From assembly GCF_009363255.1 (NCBI RefSeq), contig NZ_CP045318.1:1849501-1913500 (forward strand): DNA of 64,000 nucleotides. Direction: 5' to 3'. The notes under the pieces were generated by a model that was given only the letters and a program-made list of their open reading frames with translations, had not been told where the DNA came from and searched no databases. The translations under genes were made by a program, and so were the position numbers. This DNA is from Roseivivax sp. THAF197b. GTDB taxonomy: Bacteria; Pseudomonadota; Alphaproteobacteria; Rhodobacterales; Rhodobacteraceae. This document shows, piece by piece, positions 44,203 through 53,254 of the stretch (position 1 is the first letter of the stretch; each line of letters begins with the position of its first letter).

Positions 44203-44618
44203 GCTGCGTTCACAGTGACCCGCTCGAAACCGCGCTGTCGAACTACTTCGATTGCCGCGGCAATGCATACCTCGCTCTCCCGGCGGTGCTCGACCACGTC
44301 AAAGACTGTCCGGATATGCGCAAATGTGCTCACCGGCTGCAAAGCGATTTCGAGACATGTTCGCTGATGACGCAGCGTGAAGCCTCGGACCTCGCAAGGC
44401 TCCTCAGGGCTCTCGAAAAGGACATCGCGGCGGGCACGCGACAACAATACGTCGACGATGAATACAGTCTCGATATTGGCGGTTATGAAACCGTCCTGAG
44501 CGATGTCGCGCGCCATCTGACCGGTGTCATGCGTCCTCTGCGGGAGCTTCAGAAAGCTTCACGTCGTGTGGAGCAAGCAATCGCTGTCGATCGCGAACTC
44601 CTCCGTCTGCGCGGATGA
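44199..44618 (+). CDS. Hypothetical protein (139 aa), second of an overlapping pair
   Basis: Helical, with several cysteines (MSCVHSD..., FDCRGN, KDCPDMRKCAHRL, ETCS). A conserved-looking segment DIAAGTRQQYVDDEYSLDIGGY lies near residues 74-95 and recurs in a decayed copy at 56.7 kb, so the family exists more than once in this genome. Coupled by a 4-base overlap to the 125-aa gene. Function unknown; the location beside an IS and a truncated MIT_C gene suggests an accessory or defence-like role, which is only an inference. Confidence 0.65.
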   Translation: MSCVHSDPLETALSNYFDCRGNAYLALPAVLDHVKDCPDMRKCAHRLQSDFETCSLMTQREASDLARLLRALEKDIAAGTRQQYVDDEYSLDIGGYETVLSDVARHLTGVMRPLRELQKASRRVEQAIAVDRELLRLRG

Positions 44619-45581
44619 GTACGGGCTCGCGTCGCCTGAACCGCGGCGCGAGTTCCCGGATCCACCGCGGCGGATATCGGTGAAGATGGTCATGAAAAGA
44701 CAGGACACCGGCCGCACACAAATGAGTTGCCACGGCGGACAAAGCCGTGACACAACACATACACACCAGAGTCAGCTTCGGTGTCAGAGCCGTTTTTTCT
44801 TTTGAATCCGTGGGTTGAAAGGCACGAGTCCGGCCCCTACCGCCGGAGCCAAAATTTCCTGAGAGATCGCGAAAATTGGTAAACTTGCGATATGGGTCGC
44901 ATCTTGCCCTGCATCGCACAATTCCCGTTTCTTCGTTTGGCTCAGGAGCCGGGGAAATGCGGGCCTCGCTCCAGCCCCAACCTTACCTCGAATGCCGCCC
45001 GACGGGCGTCCACCGGCGCCGACATCTGCCGCGCTATATCTCCCAAAATACGGTCGAACTTGAGCGCTCACTGCTTTTTCGCTTTGCATGCATTTCTCCC
45101 CCAAAGCGAAGCCCCTAAAGCAGCAACTCACCCTTCTGAGCGATATCTCGTTTGCCGGAGTGACGGAAAGACCGATGGCCATCGCGTCTGATGACCTGAT
45201 GGGGCTAACTGCTGTGACACCAACCCGCTGCGACCATGGCGGGCATAGGTAGAGCGCGGAGCATTTGATTAACGATTTTCGGATCGACTGAAACGCCGCA
45301 TTGCTATGCCGGTCGTTTCCATCCCGTTTCAGCACACCAAAGAACGAACCATTGCGCCGCAAAGTGCCGTCAGACTTCGAGGGTCTTCACTGACCATTGA
45401 AAGCGAGGTTTTGTGCTGAAGAGATCTCGTTTGTGTCGTCGGCAAAGCGTCCGGCTGGACCACGAAGTCAACCGCTATCCGCGCCCCGACAGTCATGGCC
45501 AGTCATGATCGCGCAGCGCTCGGCCGCTTTGCCGGGACGGAAATCCCCCCGCCCCGGCGAAATTGTTTACAGACGATTGTG
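44619..45581. other. 960-bp stretch without a supported gene
   Basis: A 192-codon minus-strand frame (44784-45362) exists, but it has no ribosome site, irregular composition and no domain, so I do not call it. Probably degraded DNA between the unknown gene pair and the first ABC operon. Confidence 0.4.
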
Positions 45582-46604
45582 TCAGCCGCTCATCTGGCCG
45601 GTACCGCAGCCCATTCCGGCTGCTTCCTCAAGATAGCTGCCATCGACGAAGCTGCTGGCGTCAAGCTGCGTTTCAAGCTCGCCACCATCATAGAGCAGGT
45701 CGGCCAGTCTCTGATAGCCAGAGGGATCGAGCAGTTCGGCCGGACTTGTCGGAAACATGTTGATGTCCATGGCCACGTCATAGAACTTCGAGACCGCTTC
45801 CTCATTTGCGCCACGCACGTTGTCCATGGTGTACGCGACGAAGTCGTCCTTGCTCGAATTGATCCAGTGGTTGACCTCAAGGTTGGCGCAGGCAATGGCC
45901 GTGGCCAAATCGCCGTTGGCCTCGATATATTCCCGCTCGGCGAAGACGGCCCGCGAGGACAGGCCCGGCACGATGTCCGCGACGTATCCCAGCAGCTGCG
46001 CGTTGGCCCCTTGAGCCTCGAGCGCCAGCCAGTTGTCGATGTAGACCACCGTTGCCTGCACCTGCCCTGCCATGATCGCTGCGGCGCGCTCGCTGCTGCC
46101 GCCGACAGGAACGATCGCGACATCTTCCTCGGGCGTCAGACCGTTTTCCTTCAGGATGTAGCGAAACAGCATTCCATTGAATCCCCCGGGCCCGGACGTC
46201 CCGATGGCCTGACCGTCAAGATCGGCGATTTCGTCCACACCGGGGGTGGAGACGATGGCGTAATGCATGGTCGAGATAGGTGCGCCGATGGCGACAACGT
46301 CGACGCCGCGCGCCTGCCCGATCAGGATCTCGTCCGAGCTGCGCGAAGCGACATCGACCCGGTCGGCGATGATGGCCTCAAGCCCCGAAATGGTCGGCAG
46401 TTCGACGCGCGTGACATCAGCCCCCCATTCGCTGAGCATCTCGATCATCCGCAACGTGCCAATATTGAGAACCTGCGCCTGAGCGGTTCCGATGGTCACC
46501 TCGGTCCCGGACAGATCAAAGTCCTGAGCCGCGGCCCCTGCCCCGGTCATGGCGATCAGCGCGACGCCTCCGGCGAGTGTCCTGAACTTTGCCTTCATGG
46601 TCAT
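45582..46604 (-). CDS. ABC transporter substrate-binding protein (SsuA/THI5-like), system A
   Basis: 340 aa. Signal peptide to about residue 27 (LAGGVALIAMTGAGAAAQ). The mature part has the NMT1/SsuA layout: TIGTAQAQVLNIGTLRMIEM, ISGLEAIIADRVDVASRSSDE, LDGQAIGTSGPGGFNGMLFRY and VVYIDNWLA. GGAGGAG lies 7 bases before ATG 46604. It is unusual in being the last gene of its operon (ATPase, permease, permease, binding protein). The family binds sulfonates, nitrate, pyrimidines or aromatic acids; the ligand is unknown. Confidence 0.85.
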   Translation of the reverse strand: MTMKAKFRTLAGGVALIAMTGAGAAAQDFDLSGTEVTIGTAQAQVLNIGTLRMIEMLSEWGADVTRVELPTISGLEAIIADRVDVASRSSDEILIGQARGVDVVAIGAPISTMHYAIVSTPGVDEIADLDGQAIGTSGPGGFNGMLFRYILKENGLTPEEDVAIVPVGGSSERAAAIMAGQVQATVVYIDNWLALEAQGANAQLLGYVADIVPGLSSRAVFAEREYIEANGDLATAIACANLEVNHWINSSKDDFVAYTMDNVRGANEEAVSKFYDVAMDINMFPTSPAELLDPSGYQRLADLLYDGGELETQLDASSFVDGSYLEEAAGMGCGTGQMSG

Positions 46605-46729
46605 GGTATTCTCCTCCACATTTTGCGTTGAACCCGCATGCACCGCAGACGGGCATCTTTGCGTCCAGGTTGATTTTGACTGCCGCTGTCGCCCGGAACG
46701 TTTTTGAATACGGCGAGAAAGAGCCTGGT

Positions 46730-47488
46730 TCAGGCACCCTTCCAATTCTGGAACCGGCGCTCGAGCATATCGAGCGCCGTGACAATGATGGTCCCGGCAA
46801 GAGCGATCACCACCACAGCGCAGAGCATCTTGGCCGGTAGCAATTCAGACGATCCTTGTGTGATCACACCGCCCAAACCGACGATCTGCAGGAACATCTC
46901 ACCGATGATGACACCGACAATCGCGCGCTCGGCGCCGATGCGCAGGCCGGCCAGAACAAACGGGATCGCACCGGGAATGAGCACATGACGCGCCATTTGA
47001 AACCGGTTGACCTGGAACGACCGGGCAACCTCGACAAGATCGGGCCGCGCGTGACGCACGCCCTGAGCGGTGTTTGCGCTGATTGCTATGGCCGACCAGA
47101 AGAACACGAGAAACAACCGCGCTTCGAAGCCGATGCCGAACCAGACCACGATCAATGGCACGAGCACCACACGCGGCGTCGCGAATATGGCGTAAAGGTA
47201 GGGCTGCAGGATGTCGCCGAAACGTTCGAACGCGCCCATGATGATGCCGAACGGAACGCCCACGACAACGGCCAGAGCGTATCCAAGGAACAACGCACGC
47301 ATCGTCACCTTGGCAGCATCGATCAGAACCCCGGATTGATAGAGTTCGACGAATTGCGCGGCGACGACGCTTGGCGGCGCGAACAGCAAAGGATTGATGC
47401 TGCGACCGACCAGTTCCCAGCCACCGAAGACGATGAGCAGGCTGAGAAGCGGGAGATACAGGCTGGGTTTCTTGAGCTTTGCAAGCAT
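46730..47488 (-). CDS. ABC transporter permease 2, system A (SsuC/TauC family)
   Basis: 252 aa, six predicted membrane segments. The EAA loop VEVARSFQVNRFQMARHVLIPGAIP (about residues 150-175) is the ATPase contact of this family. It differs clearly in sequence from the other permease 12 bases upstream. Two permeases in one operon suggests a heterodimeric channel, whereas TauC/SsuC work as homodimers. Confidence 0.87.
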   Translation of the reverse strand: MLAKLKKPSLYLPLLSLLIVFGGWELVGRSINPLLFAPPSVVAAQFVELYQSGVLIDAAKVTMRALFLGYALAVVVGVPFGIIMGAFERFGDILQPYLYAIFATPRVVLVPLIVVWFGIGFEARLFLVFFWSAIAISANTAQGVRHARPDLVEVARSFQVNRFQMARHVLIPGAIPFVLAGLRIGAERAIVGVIIGEMFLQIVGLGGVITQGSSELLPAKMLCAVVVIALAGTIIVTALDMLERRFQNWKGA

Positions 47489-47500
47489 GTCGTTCCTCCC

Positions 47501-48256
47501 TCAGGTCCAGTGCAGTCGACGTTCGATCCGGCCGATCACCGACACGATTGCGATCCCGAGCAGCGATAGCGGCAGGATTGACGCGAAGACGTAGTCGGTC
47601 TGGAACATCGAGCCGTAGGACTTGATCAAGCCACCAATGCCGCCAAGACGAAGATAGGTTTCGGCCACAGCCATTCCGACCACGCCCCGGCCCGCGGCCA
47701 ATCGAAGACCGGCCAGCAGAACCGGCAAGGCCGCGCGCACCCGTACCCTGTAAAGGAGCTGCAATTCCCCCTTCACACCGAAGGAGCGCGCCACGTCGAC
47801 AAGGTCCTTGGGATCATCGCGCAGACCTGATGCGACCGAGAACATGATCGGGACCACCGCTGCAAGAACCACGACAATGACGCGTCCCGGAAATCCGAAC
47901 CCGAACCAGACAAGGACCAGCGGGACCAAGGCAATTGTCGGGGTTGCGAATAACGCGCTGAAATAGGGGTTCAGCATCCAGTAGGCAGTGCGCGACCGCG
48001 CCACGAGTGCGCCGAGAATGAACCCGAGGATCGTGGATACGATCAGCCCGACGATCAGCAGCCAGATGCTTTCGGCGAGTGCCGTGATCAGCTCACCGCT
48101 GATGATCAGGTCCCAAAGTGCCGCCAGGATCTGACTGATCGACGGAAGCATCAGCTTGTTGTCGATAATGCGCGCGCAGATTTCCCAGACCGACAGAAAG
48201 ACGGCAACACCTACTATCTGGTCCCGGCGAACAGCGCTCTTGCTGCGTCTCCTCAC
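47501..48256 (-). CDS. ABC transporter permease 1, system A (SsuC/TauC family)
   Basis: 251 aa with a basic N-terminus (MRRRSKSAVRRDQ), six membrane segments and EAA loop VDVARSFGVKGELQLLYRVRVRAALP. The start overlaps the ATPase stop by 4 bases. Its partner is likely the second permease immediately downstream. Confidence 0.87.
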   Translation of the reverse strand: MRRRSKSAVRRDQIVGVAVFLSVWEICARIIDNKLMLPSISQILAALWDLIISGELITALAESIWLLIVGLIVSTILGFILGALVARSRTAYWMLNPYFSALFATPTIALVPLVLVWFGFGFPGRVIVVVLAAVVPIMFSVASGLRDDPKDLVDVARSFGVKGELQLLYRVRVRAALPVLLAGLRLAAGRGVVGMAVAETYLRLGGIGGLIKSYGSMFQTDYVFASILPLSLLGIAIVSVIGRIERRLHWT

Positions 48257-49074
48257 GATGCCTCCTCCTCGCGCTGCTGGACAAGATCGTGGCGCAGTTG
48301 ATGCCAGATGTGACTGCGGACCTTTGCGAAGTTCTCGTGACCGCGAACGTCATATTCGAAGCGGGGATGCGGCAGATCCACATCGATCAGTTCGCGCACC
48401 TGACCCGGACCGCGCGACATCAAGAGCACGCGGTCGGCCAGCAACACGGCCTCGTCGAGATCGTGCGTGATGAATACGACGGTTTTCCGTTCTTCCTCCC
48501 AAATGCGCAGCAATTCCTCCTGCATCAATTCGCGTGTCTGCGCGTCGATCGCGCCGAACGGCTCGTCCATCAACAGGATGTCCGCCCCCGTCGAGAGCGC
48601 GCGCGCCAGACCAACGCGCTGTTGCATGCCGCCCGACAATTGATGGGGATAGGCATCGACGAATTTCTCGAGGCCGACGCGGCGAATGTGCCGCATCGCC
48701 TTTTCCCGCGCCTCTTCGGCGGGAAACTTTCGAACCATCAGCGGGAAAAGGACATTGTCGATGACGGTTTTCCAGGGAAACAGACCAAAGGTCTGGAAAA
48801 CCATGGCCCGCCGAATTCCCGGTTCGGTGACCGGCTCTCCCTCCACGAGGACCTCGCCCTCGTCGTGCTGTTCGAGAGAAGCCATGATCCGGAGCAATGT
48901 GGTTTTTCCGCATCCGGAAGGTCCGATGATTGTCAGGAACTCTCCCTTGCGGATTGTCAGATCGATGCCGTTGAGCGCCAGGACCGTATCGGCCTTCGGA
49001 TCCTCGGAGAGCCGGAACGTCTTGCGCACCCCCCTCAGTTCGATTGCCGGTGACCCGAGATTCGTATCCTTCAC
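48253..49074 (-). CDS. ABC transporter ATP-binding protein, system A (SsuB/TauB family)
   Basis: 273 aa. Walker A GPSGCGKTT (about 52-60), Q-loop VFQTFGLFPWKTV, signature LSGGMQQRVGLARAL, Walker B ILLMDEPFGAID and switch FITHDLDEAV. First gene of the leftward operon A; divergent from the Pht5-like gene across 177 bases. It energises the two-permease channel. Confidence 0.9.
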   Translation of the reverse strand: MKDTNLGSPAIELRGVRKTFRLSEDPKADTVLALNGIDLTIRKGEFLTIIGPSGCGKTTLLRIMASLEQHDEGEVLVEGEPVTEPGIRRAMVFQTFGLFPWKTVIDNVLFPLMVRKFPAEEAREKAMRHIRRVGLEKFVDAYPHQLSGGMQQRVGLARALSTGADILLMDEPFGAIDAQTRELMQEELLRIWEEERKTVVFITHDLDEAVLLADRVLLMSRGPGQVRELIDVDLPHPRFEYDVRGHENFAKVRSHIWHQLRHDLVQQREEEAS

Positions 49075-49251
49075 TTCACACTCCTCCTTGTCTGAGTGAT
49101 CCTGGCTTCCGGTACAGCGTCCCTCGCGAGCGGCCGCTGGCAGTGTGCGACCTTCCTCCCATCCCGCGCTTGACGCGCCTCATCGATTGTTGTCTCTGAC
49201 CCGAAACTCCTTCACTGCGCTGTCCGACCGAGCCGAATTGTGAGAGCTTCG

Positions 49252-50235
49252 ATGAAAATCTCCTTTGCCACTTGGGATCATGACCGCACCATGCCGATCC
49301 ATGACGGTCGCGTGACGGTGCCGGGCGTCACGCTGGAGAGCCACATCCACCCCACCTCGAAGCTGTTCCCGCTTGCGGTTCAGGAGGCGCATTTCGATGT
49401 GACCGAGCTTTCGGTTTCGAGTTACCTGCTTCAAATCGCGCGCGGTGGTTCGGACTACACCGCAGTGCCGGCCTTCATCAGCCGCGCCTTCCGTCATTCC
49501 GGATTCTATGCCCGCCGCGGCTCCGGCATCGAGACTTGTGCCGATTTTGCCGGTCGACGGGTGGGTGTTCCGGAATACCAGATGACCGCGGCAGTCTGGA
49601 TGCGAGGCATCCTCAAGGACGAGTTCGGCGTCGACTGCGAGAGTATCCACTGGCGCACCGGCGCGCTCGACGCGGGCGTCCGGACCGAGCGCTTGCCGCT
49701 CGCGCTTCCCGAAGGGATGATCGTCGAGCCCATCGAGAAAGGTCAGACGCTCCAGGACCTTTTGCTGTCGGGCGAAATCGACGCCGTGCTTGCGCCAAAG
49801 CCGCTACAGGCTTTCCTGGACGGCAATCCTGACATCGTTCGCGTCATTCCGGACTTCGAGGCCGCGGAGATTGACTATCATGCGCGGACGGGCTTCTTCC
49901 CGATCATGCATCTCCTGGCCGTCCGCAAGACCCTTGTCGATGCGGACCCGACCCTGCCCCGCAAGCTCTACGACGCCAGCGTCGCGGCACGCGACATTGC
50001 GATCAAGGAGCTCCGTGCGATCTGGTTGGGCAATTCCAATCGCATCAGCCTGCCTTGGCTGAACGCCAGCATGGAGCGCACATTGGCAAGCTTCGGGCCA
50101 GATTACTGGCGATACGGCTTCGCCGCCAACCGCGAGGAGCTGGCCGCCATCTGCCGCTATTCGGTACACCAACATCTCGCACCGCGGCTTGTCGAGCCGG
50201 AAGAGCTGTTCGACCCGTCGGTTCTGGACACCTGA
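49252..50235 (+). CDS. 4,5-dihydroxyphthalate decarboxylase (Pht5)-like protein
   Basis: 327 aa from ATG 49252, with a weak GAGAG upstream. MKISFATWDHDRTMPIHDGRV and the EAHFDVTELSVSSYLLQIARG segment are typical of the Pht5-like family, which shares the NMT1/periplasmic-binding fold but lacks a signal peptide here. Known members decarboxylate 4,5-dihydroxyphthalate; many relatives are of unknown function. It lies divergent from ABC operon A and convergent to the GntR gene. It may be a cytoplasmic enzyme or a ligand-binding partner of the catabolic locus. Confidence 0.75.
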   Translation: MKISFATWDHDRTMPIHDGRVTVPGVTLESHIHPTSKLFPLAVQEAHFDVTELSVSSYLLQIARGGSDYTAVPAFISRAFRHSGFYARRGSGIETCADFAGRRVGVPEYQMTAAVWMRGILKDEFGVDCESIHWRTGALDAGVRTERLPLALPEGMIVEPIEKGQTLQDLLLSGEIDAVLAPKPLQAFLDGNPDIVRVIPDFEAAEIDYHARTGFFPIMHLLAVRKTLVDADPTLPRKLYDASVAARDIAIKELRAIWLGNSNRISLPWLNASMERTLASFGPDYWRYGFAANREELAAICRYSVHQHLAPRLVEPEELFDPSVLDT

Positions 50236-50315
50236 CCGGCTCCGCGGCGCACGCATGATGGATGCGTCCTGCGCTCCAAGGCGCGAGTAGTCACAGCGCT
50301 GACCAAGGGGGGCGG

Positions 50316-51002
50316 TCACGTTTCCCCGAACAATCTGGTTGAGACTGATCGAAGATGCGTCCGCATGGCCTGATACGCGGCCTCCGGATCGTGCGCGACG
50401 ATGGCCCTTGCTATGGCGGCGTGTTCCGCAAAACTGGTGTGATTGGCGGAAGGCTTCTGGGTGCTGCGCTCGACCGCGCCCCAGGCAACTTCACGCTGCA
50501 CGCGATTGAGATTGTCGTAGATCGCAACGAGCAGAAGATTGTCGGTCGCCTCCGCCACCGCGCGATGAAAGCTGTCGTCCTGCCGCTCGTATTCGGCCCA
50601 GCTTGCCGCAGCGGCGGCCCGCTCGATCGCACCGTCAATCTTGGCCAGCGCCTCGCCAGAGGCATTTATCGCCGCTTCACGGGCAATCGCAGGCTCGATG
50701 CTGAGGCGCGCCCGCATCATCCGCATCGGCGTCATCTGGTGCGCAATGTCTGAAAAAATGTCGCCCTCTTCGCGATCGCTTCGCGCGACGAAGGTGCCCT
50801 TGCCCACGTGTCGCCATATCACGCCATCCCGCTCAAGCTGATCGAGCGCCCGACGCAAAGCGGCCCGCCCCACATCGAGCATGTCTATCAACCGGCGCTC
50901 CGGGGGAAGGCGATCACCGGGGCCATATTCACCATCGGCGATAAGCGCCCGGAGACGTTCTGCAGCTTCATCTCGAACCGGCTGGTCGACGCGGGTCAGC
51001 AT
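50316..51002 (-). CDS. GntR/FCD-family regulator
   Basis: 228 aa from ATG 51002. Upstream in-frame codons (51026, 51077) have no ribosome site and would include a dyad (51028-51041). The HTH reads DRLPPERRLIDMLDVGRAALRRAL and the C-terminal FCD domain carries metal-type residues (FHRAVAEATDNLLLVAIYD). Divergent from the FAH-family hydrolase gene, so it probably controls that gene and perhaps both ABC operons. Confidence 0.83.
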   Translation of the reverse strand: MLTRVDQPVRDEAAERLRALIADGEYGPGDRLPPERRLIDMLDVGRAALRRALDQLERDGVIWRHVGKGTFVARSDREEGDIFSDIAHQMTPMRMMRARLSIEPAIAREAAINASGEALAKIDGAIERAAAAASWAEYERQDDSFHRAVAEATDNLLLVAIYDNLNRVQREVAWGAVERSTQKPSANHTSFAEHAAIARAIVAHDPEAAYQAMRTHLRSVSTRLFGET

Positions 51003-51027
51003 AAAACAATGATCCCTTCTGAACATT

Positions 51028-51041
51028 GCGCAAACTTGCGC
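51028..51041. promoter_or_regulatory. Dyad upstream of the GntR gene
   Basis: GCGCAA (51028-51033) and TTGCGC (51036-51041) flank a 2-base centre, 26-39 bases before the ATG chosen for the GntR gene. Candidate autoregulatory operator. Confidence 0.45.
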
Positions 51042-51086
51042 TCGAACCATTTCTACCAGATATTTCGCCTGAGTCACTGAAAAAGA

Positions 51087-51106
51087 GATTGATCTAGATT
51101 GATCTT
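51087..51106. repeat. Tandem 10-bp direct repeat in the gntR/FAH promoter region
   Basis: AGATTGATCT occurs twice back to back (51087-51096, 51097-51106), one helical turn apart, between the GntR gene and the hydrolase gene. Probable regulator-binding or promoter element for the hydrolase. Confidence 0.5.
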
Positions 51107-51156
51107 TAGATTTCCATTGGCTAACGAAAAAGAGAAAAGTTCAAAGAGAGGGTCCC

Positions 51157-51843
51157 ATGGCAAACCACGTTATCCAGGCGCCGCCGGTGCCGGAAGTTCC
51201 GGTTGATGGCGAATCCGGCACATTCCCGGTTCGTCGCGTTTACTGCATTGGTCGCAACTATGCCGCGCATGCAGTCGAAATGGGCCACGATCCGGACCGA
51301 GAACCGCCGTTCTTCTTTCAAAAGAACCCCAACAACCTCGATCCGTCGGGCGAATTCCCCTATCCGCCCCACAGTTCCGACGTGCATCACGAGGCGGAAC
51401 TGGCTGTGTATATCGGGTTAGGCGGGACGAATATCGCCATCGAGGATGCGTTGACCCATGTCTATGGCTATGGCCTGTCGCTGGACATGACACGCCGCGA
51501 CCTGCAGGGCGAAATGAAGAAGATGGGCCGCCCGTGGGAGATCGGAAAAGCGTTCGAGCGCTCCGCCCCCGTGGGTCCGGTGCATACGGTCGAAAAAGTC
51601 GGCCACCCCGCCGAAGGTCAGCTCACGCTCAAGGTGAACGGAGAGGTCAAACAGGAGGGCGACCTGAACCAGATGATCTGGAAGGTGCCCGAGATGATCT
51701 CCTATCTGTCGGAATACTTCGAGCTGGCGCCGGGCGACGTTATTCTGTCTGGCACACCTGCTGGCGTCGGACCGGTGCAGAAGGGCGACAAGATGGAGCT
51801 CAGCATCGATGGCCTGGGTACGCTGAGCGTCACGGTCGTCTGA
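51157..51843 (+). CDS. FAH-family hydrolase, fumarylpyruvate hydrolase-like
   Basis: 228 aa. Core motifs: RRVYCIGRNYAAHAVEMG (residues 26-43), REPPFFFQKNPNNL, metal ligands in VHHEAELAVYIG and GLSLDMTRRDLQ, then GRPWEIGKAFERSAPVGP and the ILSGTPAGVGPVQKGD end. This is closest to fumarylpyruvate/acylpyruvate hydrolases of gentisate-type pathways, which cut a 2,4-dioxo acid into pyruvate and an acid. AGAGAGG lies upstream of ATG 51157. With the GntR and Pht5-like genes it suggests aromatic or acylpyruvate catabolism. Confidence 0.85.
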   Translation: MANHVIQAPPVPEVPVDGESGTFPVRRVYCIGRNYAAHAVEMGHDPDREPPFFFQKNPNNLDPSGEFPYPPHSSDVHHEAELAVYIGLGGTNIAIEDALTHVYGYGLSLDMTRRDLQGEMKKMGRPWEIGKAFERSAPVGPVHTVEKVGHPAEGQLTLKVNGEVKQEGDLNQMIWKVPEMISYLSEYFELAPGDVILSGTPAGVGPVQKGDKMELSIDGLGTLSVTVV

Positions 51844-51971
51844 GGCGTCGGGCACCCGCCCGGATGCCCATGGCGGAGCAATCCGCAATCGCCTTGATTT
51901 GCGCGGTCAGGTCAGCCTGAAATGCGCTTGTCTGCCGGCCAAGGTCGGCTGCGAACATCTACGAAGAGAAT

Positions 51972-52007
51972 TGGGGGCGGCGGGCGCATTGCGATCCCCC
52001 GCCCCCA
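51972..52007 (+). terminator. Strong GC hairpin after the FAH-family gene
   Basis: TGGGGGCGG (51972-51980) pairs with CCGCCCCCA (51999-52007), the stem continuing with GGG/CCC after a one-base bulge. The T content after it is low (GCGATTTATG). Likely transcription end, about 130 bases past the stop. Confidence 0.6.
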
Positions 52008-52461
52008 GCGATTTATGTGTGAAGAACGCAGCGCCTTTCCGGCGCGATGACACCTGAAGGCCCGCCCATGCTGACGACCGAGCCGTCAGCGCAATGGCCG
52101 GAAACGGCGCTGCCAACCGCGCCCGAGGCCCTCGCCTCGATCGCAAATATGAACAACCTGCTCCCGCCACTTCGCGAGGCGTGTTCGGTCCGTTTTTCTA
52201 GCTGGATAACCGCTCTGACCCGAATATCGGAGGCATGTCGTCTGACCCAGAAGTCGAATGTGACTGGATCATACGGACCATGCCCGCCCCGCAGTCCCGC
52301 GTTTTGGAGGCGGTCTCGGTACGGTATTGCGCGACGCGCTCGGGGCCATCGAATTCGCACGCTGCACACGCTACTCAAGGCCATGGCGAAACGCGTCCTG
52401 ATGCAGCTGAGATCAAGCTGACACTTTCGGCACGCCGTGGAAGGCGACCGCCGACGTTTCA

Positions 52462-52491
52462 GCCCTGCCAGAACGTCGGTCCTGGCAGGGC
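52462..52491 (-). terminator. Terminator-like hairpin of ABC operon B
   Basis: GCCCTGCCAG (52462-52471) and CTGGCAGGGC (52482-52491) form a perfect 10-bp stem, 7 bases past the stop of the last operon B gene on the minus strand. No clear T run. Confidence 0.65.
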
Positions 52492-52498
52492 ATATTCG

Positions 52499-53251
52499 TC
52501 ACCCTCGGGCGCCTGCGTAATAGTCGATCCGCGCCTCAAGTCGACCGATGAGATCGGCCAGCGTCAGCGCGAAGGCGAACAGGATCAGGATGAGCGCCCA
52601 GAAATGCGCCATCAGGAAGTTCTGGGAATAGAGCGAGAAGAGTGCCCCCACACCGATGATCGACACCAGGAGCTGCCCGATCACGACGCCCTTCACGCCA
52701 CGGATGACGCCGAGGCGAATACCGGCCAGGATCTCCGGCATGGCCGACAGAAGAATGATGCGAAAGCGATGCCAGCGCGATGCACCGAAGGCGTGTGACA
52801 TCTCCATCAGCGACGGCGACACGTGCAGAACGCCGGCGCGGGTGTCGAGCGCGATGATCCAGACGGCGAACATGAACACCGTCACCACGACGGTGGGCAT
52901 GCCCATGCCGAAAAGGATCATGATGACCGGCACAAGCGCCGAAAGCGGCGCCGACAGGAAGATGTTGACCCACATGTTCAGAAGCTGATCCGCCGCCTTC
53001 ACCAACCCCATCAACATGCCGAGCGCGATCCCAAGCACGATGGCAAGCGCGAGCCCGGCAAGGTAGCTCAGCACAGTGATCTGTGCCGCGGCGGCGAAGC
53101 TGGGCGTGAGAACCACGTCACCGAGCGCCATGATCACCTCGGAGAGCGGTGGAAACAGCAACAAGAGTTCGAATTGGCCAATCACCTCCCATGCCGCGGC
53201 CCAGAAGATCAGCGCGGCGGCTTTGGGGATGCGAAATCCATACAATTCCAT
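52499..53251 (-). CDS. ABC transporter permease 2, system B (SsuC/TauC family)
   Basis: 250 aa, six membrane segments, EAA-type loop MEMSHAFGASRWHRFRIILLSAMPEILAG. Last gene of operon B; it begins 3 bases after the ATPase stop. It is distinct from the operon B permease 1, so again a two-permease system. Confidence 0.87.
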   Translation of the reverse strand: MELYGFRIPKAAALIFWAAAWEVIGQFELLLLFPPLSEVIMALGDVVLTPSFAAAAQITVLSYLAGLALAIVLGIALGMLMGLVKAADQLLNMWVNIFLSAPLSALVPVIMILFGMGMPTVVVTVFMFAVWIIALDTRAGVLHVSPSLMEMSHAFGASRWHRFRIILLSAMPEILAGIRLGVIRGVKGVVIGQLLVSIIGVGALFSLYSQNFLMAHFWALILILFAFALTLADLIGRLEARIDYYAGARG

Positions 53252-53254
53252 CGG

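Larger units (their letters stand above)
51844..52498. other. 650-bp gap with two hairpins, no supported gene
   Basis: Holds the terminators of the hydrolase gene (51972-52007) and of ABC operon B (52462-52491). The 450 bases between them contain no frame with a ribosome site or domain. Confidence 0.45.

Noticed and set aside
44784..45362. 192-codon minus-strand frame
   Set aside because: No ribosome site, irregular composition, no family; probably chance in GC-rich non-coding DNA.
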